DNA of 64,000 nucleotides. Origin: Eutreptiella sp. 'Long Island Sound 2002' (Eukaryota; Euglenozoa; Euglenophyceae; Eutreptiales; Eutreptiaceae). Location of the stretch: contig OZ038393.1 in assembly GCA_964036045.1 (NCBI GenBank), positions 48,352,429-48,416,428 on the forward strand, given 5' to 3'. The notes under the pieces are model-generated. The model was not told the origin of the DNA and made no database searches. It saw only the letters and a program-made list of their open reading frames with translations. This document shows positions 44,140 to 52,692 of this stretch, in pieces. How positions within the stretch are numbered: the stretch's first letter is position 1; each line of letters begins with the position of its first letter. Both the position numbers and the translations under genes were made by a program.

Positions 44140-45027
44140 ATGGCTCCTTCCAAGAAGAAAAAGGTTGTGATTCCAAAGCCTGACATGCCAGCCTTGGTGC
44201 CTGCCGATTGTCATATAGGCAAGGGGGACGTGGAAGATGGGGCGGAACAAGGAGAAGGCGGAGCATGGGAAAATTGCGAAAGTTTGGACCCGGAGCTAGA
44301 AAGGCTCCTTGCAGGGCATTGTGTTAAGGAAGACCAAAGTGTTGAAGTCGGGACCTTCAATTACATCAAATGTGGCATGTCCACCAATGTGCAAACCGGT
44401 GAAAAGCGGGTCTTGTTTTGGTACGGAATGCTGATTATACCGAAAAAAATACCGGAACCAAACAAGAACGACCTATGCATGAGGTTCCCAAATAATTACT
44501 TCTATTGGTTCAAACGCGCTGACGTCTTCCCAACCCTTCCTCTTGGATTGCCTGCCTTCTTCAACGATGGGTGTGACGTCCCGAGTGATGAAACATCCGA
44601 CTACGGCGAGGCACCTTCTGATGAGAGCTCTGAACATGAAAGTAGTGATGATGAGGACGATGGTGACGATGGCGACAACTCGGAGGATGGCGCAAGTGGC
44701 ACACCCAAAGCCAAAAAGGAAAAGAACAAGAAAACTAAACCAAAGCCCCCAAAGTTGAGGAAGTATACCAAAAAGAGTAGGTCACCCGATGTGTCTGAGG
44801 AAGCGTTGGCATCAAGAATAGCCGAAGCAACTGAGCATATGACGCGTATGGAGCTGTTTAAGCAGGCAAGTGCTTACTCAAAACATTATTTGATCAAACT
44901 CTGCGAGAACCTGTGTGTTAGCGGTATGAGTTCCAAAACGATACCAGAGATTCTTCGAGCGCTTGGGGACAGAAGTAAGACTGGAGGCTTCACAATCCAA
45001 AAGCTGTTTCCACCGCACAAACCGCAA
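44140..45027 (+). CDS. Element C gene 1, first exon: NLS, acidic region, helical domain
   Basis: The ATG in AGCAATGGCTCC starts a protein beginning MAPSKKKKVVIPKPDMPALV. A compact domain follows (KCGMSTNVQTGEKRVLFWYG to NYFYWFKRADVF, residues about 78-132). Next are an Asp/Glu/Ser-rich stretch (about 150-190), a Lys-rich stretch (KKEKNKKTKPKPPKLRKYTK) and a helical segment (LIKLCENLCVSGMSSKTIPE, about 249-268) resembling a DNA-binding SAP-like helix pair. The frame could run to a stop at 45123, but CAA|GTGAGC at 45028 is a strong donor in phase 0, the same phase as the downstream repeated exons. I therefore end the exon at 45027. The basic start looks like a nuclear localisation signal. No family is recognised; a DNA-end-binding or accessory protein is an inference. 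Confidence 0.6.
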
Positions 45028-45302
45028 GTGAGCTTCAAACCGATGGACATATCAATGAGCAGCATTCGACAGGCATCTATTGCTGTTCAATGCTTGTTGA
45101 TGTTGTTGCTTGCGGTGCATTAAATGTTTGTGACTCACACATAGACCATCACCCCACCGCATGGGTGGCACAACCGGTGCATATCGCTGGCTGGGATTTG
45201 GGCCGGTGGGACACGCTTCATAGGCCAACAGTTCGGTGCTTTGTGTAACTTCGTGCCACTCAGGTTGAGAGGCCCAGAAAGGCAGAGAACCCATGTCCCC
45301 AG

Positions 45303-46921
45303 GAGCGCACGGAACGAGAGGAGGCGGAGAGGCGAGACAGAGCAGAAGAGGACAGAAAAAAGGCGGAGGCAGCGCACCGACCGAAGCAAGCGGATGAGGA
45401 GCAACAGCAAAAGGTAACGTTCCAAAGTTGTGCAGTTAGGGTCTTTCAATTCTGTGCATGCATATCGCGTTAATTTCTCTCCGACCGACCGAGATGGGAT
45501 TTTGATTTTTGCATGTCCCCAGGAGCGCACCGAACCAGAGGAAGCGGAGACGCGAGACGGAGCACAAGAGGACATAAAAAAGGCGGAGGCGGCAAAGCGT
45601 CAAAAGCAAGCGGATGAGGAGCAAGAGCAAAAGGTAACCTTCCAGGAGCGCACACGGAATTCTGCAGTTACGCTCTCACGATTCTGTGCATATGTATCGT
45701 GTTCATTTCTTTCCAATTTACGGAGATCAGATTTTGATTTTTGCATGTCCCCAGGAGCGCACCGAACGAGAGGAGGCAGACAGAAAGAAGGCGGAGGCGG
45801 CAGAGCGTCAAAAGCAAGTGGATGAGGAGCAACAGCAAAAGGTAACCATGCAAATTTCTGCACTACCGCTCTCTCTATTCTGTGCATACGTATCGTGTTC
45901 ATTTCTTTCCAATTGACGGAGATCGGATTTTGTTTTTTGCATGTCGCCAGGAGCGCACCGAACGAGAGGAGGCGGACAGAAAGAAGGCGGAGGCGGCAGA
46001 GCGTCAAAAGCAAGTGGATGAGGAGCAACAGCAAAAGGTAACCATGCAAATTTCTGCAGTACCGCTCTCTCTATTCTGTGCATACGTATCGTGTTCATTT
46101 CTTTCCAATTGACGGAGATCGGATTTTGTTTTTTGCATGTCGCCAGGAGCGCACCGAACGAGAGGAGGCGGACAGATAGAAGGCGGAGGCGGCAAAGCGT
46201 CAAAAGCAAGTGGATGACGAGCAACAGCAAAAGGTAACCATGCAAATTTCTGCAGTACCGCTCTCTTGATTTTGTGCATACGTATGGTGTTCATTTCTTT
46301 CCAATCGACGGAGATCGGATTCTGTTTTTTGCATGTCGCCAGGAGCGCACCGAATGAGAGGAGGCAGACAGAAAGAAGGCGGAGGCGGCAAAGCGTCAAA
46401 AGCAAGTGGATGAGGAGCAACAGCAAAAGGTAACCATGCAAAGTACTGCAGTAACGCTCTCTTGATTCTGTGCATACGTATCGAGTTCATTTCTTTCCAA
46501 TTGACGGAGATAGGATTTTGTTTTTTGCATGTCCCCAGGAGCGCACCGAACGAGAGGAGGCGGACAGAAAGAAGGCGGAGGCGGCAAAGCGTCAAAAGCA
46601 AGGGGATGAGGAGCAACAGCAAAAGGTAACCCTGCAAAGTTCTGCAGTAACGCTCTCTTGATTCTGTGCATACCTATCGTGTTCATTTCTTTCCAATTGA
46701 CGGAGATAGGATTTAGATTTTTGCATGTCCCCAGGAGCGCACCGAACGGGAGGAAGCAGAGAAGCGACACGAGAACCGCCAAGCGCAAAACGTCAACACG
46801 GCATCAGAGCGCAAGCGAGGGTCCCGACATTATCGCTCTTCCACCGCCTCCACCATTCAGCCGAAAGCAAACAGAGCCTCTCAAGGTTTTTGCATTCCTG
46901 TCACTGTACCCCTCAGCAAAA
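45303..46921 (+). repeat. Tandem array of eight exon-intron units in gene 1 of element C
   Basis: Eight coding blocks, each preceded by a C-rich acceptor (GTCCCCAG or GTCGCCAG) and, for seven, followed by GTAAC. Exons: 45303-45413, 45523-45633, 45755-45841, 45951-46037, 46147-46233, 46343-46429, 46539-46625, and a terminal one from 46735. The first two have 111 nt, the next five 87 nt. All are phase 0, so they can be joined or skipped without changing frame. From the third on the period is exactly 196 bp. The encoded unit is ERTEREEADRKKAEAAKRQK then QVDEEQQQK, a charged coiled-coil repeat. Introns are 109-121 nt and as similar to each other as the exons. The fifth exon has an in-frame TAG and the sixth an in-frame TGA. 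The last exon continues as RHENRQAQNV to a stop near 46925, or is spliced further. Confidence 0.85.
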
Positions 46922-47002
46922 TGTAGGATGATCTGCCTGTCCAACGGCCACCACATCAGCAACTCTTCAAAGCCTTGGCAACAGAGAACAGGATCCATGC
47001 GA

Positions 47003-47121
47003 GGTTTCATTGGCGTCAAAAAAGACGCAGAGCTGCGGGGTTCTGACAGCGTCATGCAGGGAGCCATGTGCTCTTGCGAGCTCCAAATACAGTGGCAGGG
47101 CGGCACTTGGGTGCAGGCACC
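47003..47121 (-). repeat. Inverted copy of part of the transposase-like ORF
   Basis: These bases are the reverse complement of about 47716-47838 inside the ORF at 47357-48973, nearly identical over about 105 bases. On the minus strand they encode the same residues (LPLYLELARAHGSLHDAVRT, then PQLCVFFDANE) as the plus-strand ORF. It looks like a recent local inverted duplication within element C. Confidence 0.9.
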
Positions 47122-47381
47122 AATCAGCGTTGTAGCAACTATTTCGCATACCCCGCCACGTTGCTGTAGGCTGTTTTTTGATTTTATTTTTCCTAAGATG
47201 CTAGAACCTTCCAGACCGGCAGCCATGTGCTCTTGCGAGCTCCAAATACAATGGTAGGGCGGTACTTGGGTGCAGGCACCAATCAGCGTTGTAGCAACTA
47301 TTTCGCATACCACTCCACGTTGCTGTAGGCTGTTTTTTGATTTTCTTTTTCCTAAGATGGTAGAACCTTCCAGACCGGGAC
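47063..47381 (+). repeat. 159-bp tandem duplication before the transposase-like ORF
   Basis: GCCATGTGCTCTTGCGAGCT starts at 47063 and again at 47222. Each copy runs through CACCAATCAGCGTTGTAGCA to TAGAACCTTCCAGACCGG with few differences. The second copy provides the ATG and first codons of the transposase-like ORF (ATGGTAGAACC); the first has ATGCTAGAACC. Confidence 0.9.
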
Positions 47382-48973
47382 GGCCCAAACTGCCTGAATG
47401 GCAGCTTTCAAAAAAATCTGTGGCCAACAGACGCAGCCTTGTGAGGTCGTATGCGAAGCAGTTGCATTGCGGGCACCTGATTGCGGAGCATGCAGTCAAG
47501 CGATCACTGAATCGAGACAGACTGCGGGCAAGACCGGCCACATTTGAGCAATTGAGGGATACCCTCATTGCAAAGTTTACGACCCATGATACATGGGAAG
47601 ATTTCATTCGCGCGCGCAGAAAAAGTGATGGCAATGGTCAGGGGGTGTATAGGACAGGCGTGACCAAACTCATGCAGCTTTTGACAGCCGACATGGGGAT
47701 TGCTACCACACCGGTAGGTGCGTACCTAGACCCGAGTACCGCCCTTCCACTGTATTTGGAGCTCGCAAGAGCACATGGCTGCCTGCATGACGCTGTCAGA
47801 ACCCCGCAGCTCTGCGTCTTTTTTGACGCCAATGAAATGTATGGGCGCCGCAAATGCCAGGTGCTGAGCGTACATCTACCGCAAGCACGTCAGCCACACC
47901 AACTCCTTCTGCAACTTCCCCTTGCGAGATACCTGGACCAGGATGATCACATCACAACCTCGTCGCAGTTTGAGCGCATGGACCTGCTTCCTGCCCTTGA
48001 GAAGGCGTTGGAGAGCGGCTGGGGTGGTGAAAGCATGGAGCTGGTTTTTTCTCCTGATTATGCCGCCTACTACCGAACCACAGGGACGCCTCCACCAACA
48101 GCAGATTGCTGTTGTGTGGAGTGCTATGGTTCAAAAAAACTCTGGAAGCACCCTGATTGGATACGGCAGCCTTTGCGGGATTTTCACAACTACCCTTCAC
48201 GCTGCGCTCCCTTCTTTCGCCTCATGAAATGTCGCCTCAACAGCGTGTATGATGTACACCACTGCAACAATCACGTGTTGGCAAACGGGGTGATCCACCC
48301 CCTGTGGTTCTGGACCAGAGCAAACCTGCCTGAGGAATACACTGTCCAATTGAAGACAATTTTGGAGAAACATTTTACGCGCTTTCCATACTACCCACCT
48401 TTCAAAGAAGCTATTGGCAAAAGGGACTGGTCACCCCCAAACATTGTCACGAAGGATATCCTGAAGGAGGATTCTTTTTGGAAAGCCCTAGCTGATCTGT
48501 TCCCACGAACGGCAAATGGTCTCACAGTCAAACGGAACGGTGAGGTTCTGCAGGACCCAATACACCGATATTTGAAACTGATGCGGATTCTGATGGTCCA
48601 GCTGAACAGCTGGAGTCCGGAGGGTGTTGACCAGCGTGATGACATGTGCCGTGAAGCACACCAGCTCTTTTGGGACCTCGGGTTTCCCCTGCGCCGGTTT
48701 GGAGTCCCAATTCATTACTTTCTGGAGCACTACACCCCCCGGCTACGCAAACATGGCAACCTCGTGGGCATGTCATCGGAGGGGGGCGAGCATGTCTACC
48801 AGCCCCACTCCAAGATCGTGCAAAAACGCCCCTCTCGCCCACGAGGGAAATGCCCAGTGGGGCTGGTGGAGATCATGAAGCACGTTAGGCTCTGGTTGGG
48901 GCTGTGGAGGCAAGGCTGGCTGTCTCCAACTCTCTGGTACACGCATGAACCGAAATTGCCAGCTGACAATTAG
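47357..48973 (+). CDS. Element C transposase-like protein, family unknown
   Basis: From the ATG in CTAAGATGGTAGAA the protein has about 538 residues, starting MVEPSRPGRPKLPEWQLSKK; GRPKLP is AT-hook-like. The frame stays open 29 codons upstream, so an earlier start or an upstream exon is possible. Conserved-looking acidic motifs are CVFFDANEMYG (about residue 153), YDVHHCNNHVLANGVIHPLW (about 298) and MSSEGGEHVYQPHSKI (about 473). A D-D-E order with a final SExGExH is what one expects of an RNase H-fold transposase with a helical insertion, but I cannot name the superfamily. A Cys-rich patch (DCCCVECYG, about 255) may bind metal. The frame is intact over 1.6 kb. Given exact terminal repeats and no other candidate, this is the most probable transposase of element C. 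Confidence 0.6.
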   Translation: MVEPSRPGRPKLPEWQLSKKSVANRRSLVRSYAKQLHCGHLIAEHAVKRSLNRDRLRARPATFEQLRDTLIAKFTTHDTWEDFIRARRKSDGNGQGVYRTGVTKLMQLLTADMGIATTPVGAYLDPSTALPLYLELARAHGCLHDAVRTPQLCVFFDANEMYGRRKCQVLSVHLPQARQPHQLLLQLPLARYLDQDDHITTSSQFERMDLLPALEKALESGWGGESMELVFSPDYAAYYRTTGTPPPTADCCCVECYGSKKLWKHPDWIRQPLRDFHNYPSRCAPFFRLMKCRLNSVYDVHHCNNHVLANGVIHPLWFWTRANLPEEYTVQLKTILEKHFTRFPYYPPFKEAIGKRDWSPPNIVTKDILKEDSFWKALADLFPRTANGLTVKRNGEVLQDPIHRYLKLMRILMVQLNSWSPEGVDQRDDMCREAHQLFWDLGFPLRRFGVPIHYFLEHYTPRLRKHGNLVGMSSEGGEHVYQPHSKIVQKRPSRPRGKCPVGLVEIMKHVRLWLGLWRQGWLSPTLWYTHEPKLPADN

Positions 48974-49152
48974 CGGTATACCACCTTCTTGCCACCACAT
49001 CCGTTGGCTTGTGATAGATTTACTATTTTTGGCCATTTCTTGCTAATGTTGCTAATCTTTCATTGTTTATGGATTGGGGTAGATTTTGGAACGTATTCAT
49101 GCTGATATTTTCAGTACCCCTCTGTATCTCTCTCCACTTCTGTCGTCCACAG

Positions 49153-50439
49153 GATCCATTGAAGAGAGCCAATGGGGTGCCGCTGGCGTTGATGAAGCCC
49201 CTGATTGACGCAATTCAAAAATTGGGCAGAAGTCTGTGGTACGACGTGACTGGGGGCTCAAGGGCCTGTGGAGTCCCTGCTGCTGACATCATCAAGCATC
49301 TTGAGCGGATCTGCCCTGTGCTCGGAATGGCTTGCCCCGGTGCTGCCCAAGTGAAAACGCTCACAGATCGTCCGGTCCCCTGTCAGCTGGCTAACATGGA
49401 GAGCGTGCTAATGATTTGTCTTGTGTGCTTGGGCCGAGAGGCCAGTCATTTTTGCGTAATGCATACTCTTGACACAATTCAGTACAGCGCAACCCCTCTG
49501 TCACTGTCACCAGGTGACACTTTGTTTCTGCCAGTTGAAAAGCACTGGATGCTGCCAAAGTTGTGTCCAGGCATTAATTTTTTTGCTGCTGTACCATTCT
49601 CGAATTCGCAAAATGCACCATTCGTGCCCGACGATAGCTGTTGGATCAGCAAACATTTACGGCCGTCCAGTGTGACCTGGAGTGACCTGCAGCACGGTGA
49701 CACTGTGCAGATGTATGACGGCCTAAGCGATGCTTCGGTTCTGCTGCACACCCAATTGTTGTGGAGGCCCACTGTGCGTTGTCCCGGTCTGTCGCGAAAA
49801 GGGCAGCCCCTGTTCCCAGGCAGGTGGACAGTCCAGCTTGAACGGGGCGTCACTGTTTTAGTATTAGCCGTGATTCCTACCAATCCGGCTTCCTGGGATG
49901 TTGTCGGCGTCTGTGCATTTTGCTGTACGGCAGGGCAGGCAGACTTCAGATCCCTTCTACGGTTTTCAGAATCCAGCCTCAGAGAAATTGCCCTGGCTGA
50001 CAAGCAGGGCTGTGAAGCAGGGAAGACCTGGATGGAAGGTTTGTATTCCGGGCAGTGCATTTATTTCCAGTTTCCTCAGAGGTGTCAGTCCTGCGGTCCG
50101 CAACAGGCCAAGCGTGAACTGGCATATGAGGACAGTCGGCGGAGCACACGTCTCCCTGAGATCACAAACCTCAGTACCACAGCGGTGAAGAAGGAATCTG
50201 TCACTACCAATGGGAAACCCAAACCGAACCCGAAACGGAATTCGACCGCAAAGCCACCACCAAAACCGAAACCAAAACGGAAACCAAAACCAAAACCAAA
50301 AGGCCATAAAAACAACAGCCCACCAAGCAAACAGCCAAAGAAGGAAGAGACGGGCAGTGGGACGGTAAAACAAGAGGCTGACCTTGTTCAGCGGCTCTTG
50401 GCTGCACTGCAACAAACAACCCAACAACAAAACACCTGA
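49153..50439 (+). CDS. Element C second large protein with Lys/Pro-rich tail
   Basis: A pyrimidine tract and GTCGTCCACAG end at 49152, a good acceptor, and the exon opens with DPLKRANGVPLALMKPLIDA in phase 0 to the longer frame that starts at 49063. About 428 residues follow. A folded part has many Cys and Trp (RACGVPAADIIKHLERICPV; LSPGDTLFLPVEKHWMLPKL; GRWTVQLERGVTVLVLAVIP), then the disordered tail KPNPKRNSTAKPPPKPKPKR continuing as Lys-Pro dipeptides to about residue 385, and a last helix LVQRLLAALQQTTQQQNT. The upstream exon was not identified; joining to the transposase-like ORF is possible. No family is recognised. The tail suggests nucleic-acid binding. Confidence 0.55.
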   Translation, partial: DPLKRANGVPLALMKPLIDAIQKLGRSLWYDVTGGSRACGVPAADIIKHLERICPVLGMACPGAAQVKTLTDRPVPCQLANMESVLMICLVCLGREASHFCVMHTLDTIQYSATPLSLSPGDTLFLPVEKHWMLPKLCPGINFFAAVPFSNSQNAPFVPDDSCWISKHLRPSSVTWSDLQHGDTVQMYDGLSDASVLLHTQLLWRPTVRCPGLSRKGQPLFPGRWTVQLERGVTVLVLAVIPTNPASWDVVGVCAFCCTAGQADFRSLLRFSESSLREIALADKQGCEAGKTWMEGLYSGQCIYFQFPQRCQSCGPQQAKRELAYEDSRRSTRLPEITNLSTTAVKKESVTTNGKPKPNPKRNSTAKPPPKPKPKRKPKPKPKGHKNNSPPSKQPKKEETGSGTVKQEADLVQRLLAALQQTTQQQNT

Positions 50440-50529
50440 ACAAACCCCCTGAAGCGCAAACGCGGGCAAGGTGAAAACAGTGAAAATACCCGAAAAAAAG
50501 GAAGGGTTAAACGGGAGTCAGGAGAGCAC

Positions 50530-50916
50530 ATGTCTCAGCAGGTGTCTCAAGTGTCTCAACAGGTGTCTCCGAACCCCCCTGGGCAGGTGTTTCAGCAGGA
50601 GCAGCAGCAGCAGCAGCAGCAGCGGCAGCAGCAGCAGCAGCAGCAGCAGCAGTTGCAGCTGCAGATGCAGATGCAGACCCAAGTGCAGCAGCAGCAGCAG
50701 CACCAGCAGATGCACCAGCAGGCCCAGCAGCAGCAGCAGCAGCAGCAGCATATGGGTCCTTTGCAAATGAACATGCCAGTTGCCATGCCCATGGCCATGC
50801 CAATGCCAGCCATGAACATGCACCAGCTCCAAATGCCCATGCAGCCCATGCAGCAGCTTTGTTCGACGATGAGCAGCATGCAGCCCTTTGGTTTTCCAAT
50901 GTACCGGCCCTATTAG
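50530..50916 (+). CDS. Element C Gln/Met-rich low-complexity protein
   Basis: A 128-codon frame from MSQQVSQVSQQVSPNPPG contains a CAG tract (about 50597-50750) coding for interrupted polyglutamine. A Met/Pro/Gln region follows (MPVAMPMAMPMPAMNM, QMPMQPMQQL) and the end is GFPMYRPY. Because the Met-rich part is not a plain trinucleotide repeat yet keeps an open frame to a clean end, I think it is really translated. It may be the last exon of the gene just upstream, whose stop is 90 bases before. The composition is prion-like. Frames of Leu, Ala or Ser runs on the same DNA are shadows. Confidence 0.5.
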   Translation: MSQQVSQVSQQVSPNPPGQVFQQEQQQQQQQRQQQQQQQQQLQLQMQMQTQVQQQQQHQQMHQQAQQQQQQQQHMGPLQMNMPVAMPMAMPMPAMNMHQLQMPMQPMQQLCSTMSSMQPFGFPMYRPY

Positions 50917-51214
50917 CAGCGCCTGCATATATGTCTTTTGTTTTTTTCCCTCTCCCAAAAAAGAACTTTGTGCTGTTTAGAGTTTGGTGATTTAAATTTA
51001 TTGCCGTGTTTGTGAATACGGCAGGATCATATCTCTGGAAGTGCAGATGCCTGAGCTCTGTGTTCATTATGCACTTTGTGCGATGTTGAACTGATTGAGA
51101 GAACCAGATGCTCAGATGCTCAGAGTGGTGCGGCTTGTTGCGCTTGTCCTTTGTTTTCATTACCGTTGGTGGTTCCTTGGATTTGAATGCACGAACGTTT
51201 TGTAGGATCGTCAG

Positions 51215-51935
51215 GACAAAAAAAAACAGTTTTCGCCCAAAAATGGCCAAAAATTGCCAATTTTTTGCCGAAAATAGTGTTTTTTTAGCCGGGGTCGTGA
51301 GTTTTAGGGCCCCATACCCTATTCTTAGGGTGCCCAATCCAGTGAAATGTGTTTGGAATTGTATTGGAGCAACCTATTGGGTGTTGCAGGGCCGTCAGCA
51401 CAGAAAAAAAACAGTTTTAGTCCAAAAATGGCCAAAAATTGCCAGTTTTTGGCCAAAAACAGTGTATTTTTGGAGAACAATCGGGTAGGAGGAACCCCCC
51501 TCTCCTATTATGAGCGTGCAGAATAAAAGAAAAAAGGTTTCCTTTGGTCTTTTTGGGTTCAAAACCTCTTTTCATGGTATTTTTGTGCCTGTACTATAGG
51601 ATACAGGTACGCTGGTGTGCAGCACTGTTCTGTAGCACCACCCCACAACAGACAAAAGTACTCCAAAATAGGCCGAGTTCCAGGGTTTTTGATGGTTTAG
51701 GAGAAAGCTCGGGTGGGAAGAACCCCCCCATCCGTATTTTGGGGCAAGAGAATCCCAACAAGAGGGCAATTTCTGTCGAAAATCCTCTATAGGCAGGTAC
51801 ACTGGTGTGCAGCACTGTTCTGCAGGACCAGCCCAGAGCAGGCAAAAATACCCCAAAATAGGCCAAATTTCAGGGTTTTTGATATTTTTGGACAAAAGCC
51901 GGGTAGGAGGAACCCCCCCCCCCTATTTTGGGGCC
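51215..51935 (+). repeat. Right subterminal repeats of element C, about 180-190 bp period
   Basis: Two pairs: AAATGGCCAAAAATTGCCA with flanking AAAAACAGTTTT at about 51220-51260 and 51405-51445; and CTGGTGTGCAGCACTGTTCT with AAAATAGGCC and CAGGGTTTTTGAT at 51612 and 51802. Spacing is about 180 and 190 bp. This mirrors the 190-bp satellite near the left end in spacing but not in sequence. Frames here (51544-51994, both strands) are repeat-driven. Confidence 0.8.
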
Positions 51936-51988
51936 GTAGAAATCAAAAAAGTAGGTCATTTCCCGCGAAAATCTGCCTTTTGCTGACT

Positions 51989-52029
51989 TTTTGAATTTTG
52001 GGAAAAAACAGCTGCTAAAATCATAGGTG
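51989..52029 (-). repeat. Right terminal inverted repeat of element C
   Basis: Exact reverse complement of 41895-41935, ending GCTAAAATCATAGGTG. The next base, A at 52030, equals the base before the left end (A at 41894). Confidence 0.97.
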
Positions 52030-52692
52030 AAAGGACCACACAGTCAAAGGTCTCCTTGCCAATGTGAACTTCGGGCATGGAGAAGACGTCCATGGCCACG
52101 CTCTCCATGGGCTGGTCAGGCACCGGAGTCCGTTGGGCTTCCCCCTTGACGTTCCGGTTGTCGGGATTGCAGGCCTGACAGACCGAGCAACCCTTTCTGA
52201 CCTTCTTGATAGTGCTGTAGAGATTGATCTGGTCGATTTCGAACCGGCGCTGCATGTCCAGGGCTTGCTTCATGACCCCTGGGTGCATCATGTGGCGGTG
52301 CCAAGACTCACATAGCTCGAGCACTCGGGACTCTGGGACCAGCAGCTTACCATTCCGGTAGAGCTTGCCATCTTCCTCAGTCAGCCCCTTTGGCCACTTC
52401 TGCCCGTCATCCGGGTCGGTCACAGCCCTATATTCGGCCTCAAAGGCCTCAGACTTAGCGTAGTCGTCGGTCCAGTCGTCCTGGAGGCAAGACTCAGGGA
52501 AGAGGTGCTTGTGGGACTCAGCTCCATCGGGGGCGAGTACTCTGACCGCTCTGCCCATCCTCGTTCCGAGTGGGGCATCCGCAGCCATGACAGCGAAGCA
52601 TTTAACACCCTCCTCCTCCAACAGGCGCTCCATATCTATGATCCTCTTGGCCTCAGCGGTCTCAGCCTCATCGCCATGGGCAGACACGTCTG
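52030..52692 (-). CDS. Element A pol, middle part: linker and integrase zinc domain
   Basis: Reading on from RNase H (across element B) the segment has a linker (VSAHGDEAETAEAKRIIDME), then LYRNGKLLVPESRVLELCES. The integrase HHCC zinc domain follows: HRHMMHPGVMKQALDMQRRF, then CSVCQAC. It ends with the start of the core, MDVFSMPEVHIGKETFDCVV, where the Asp of DVF is the first catalytic residue. It stops at element C after VVL. The longer frame that appears to start at 52849 uses LTR bases of element B and is artificial upstream of 52692. Confidence 0.9.
52688..52692 (+). repeat. Target site duplication of element B, left copy
   Basis: GTCTG immediately before the LTR, identical to 63466-63470. 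Five bases is the usual length for Ty3/Gypsy integration. Confidence 0.95.

Larger units (their letters stand above)
41895..52029 (+). mobile_element. Element C: 10,135-bp DNA transposon with perfect 41-bp terminal inverted repeats, unclassified
   Basis: The ends are exact inverted repeats of 41 bases beginning CACCTATGATTTTAGCAGCT. The element interrupts the integrase of element A between Leu and Val codons. Reconstructing A's frame needs removal of 10,136 bases, so the target duplication is at most one base (A) if excision is taken as exact. Inside, from left to right: a 190-bp satellite (42.4-43.96 kb), an acidic/basic protein gene with a tandem exon array (44.1-46.9 kb), a transposase-like ORF (47.4-49.0 kb), an ORF with Lys/Pro tail (49.2-50.4 kb), a Gln/Met-rich ORF (50.5-50.9 kb) and right subterminal repeats (51.2-51.9 kb). 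All genes are on the plus strand. The terminal sequence and lack of a longer duplication do not match Tc1, hAT, Mutator, PIF or classic CACTA elements as I know them. Confidence 0.92.

Noticed and set aside
42420-46900. CRISPR array
   Set aside because: Units are 190-196 bp of continuous repeat with no short spacer/repeat pattern; the genome is eukaryotic.
50507-51337. 276-codon minus-strand frame with poly-Ala and Leu runs
   Set aside because: Antisense of the CAG tract and Met-rich coding region; I see no domain in its upstream part either.
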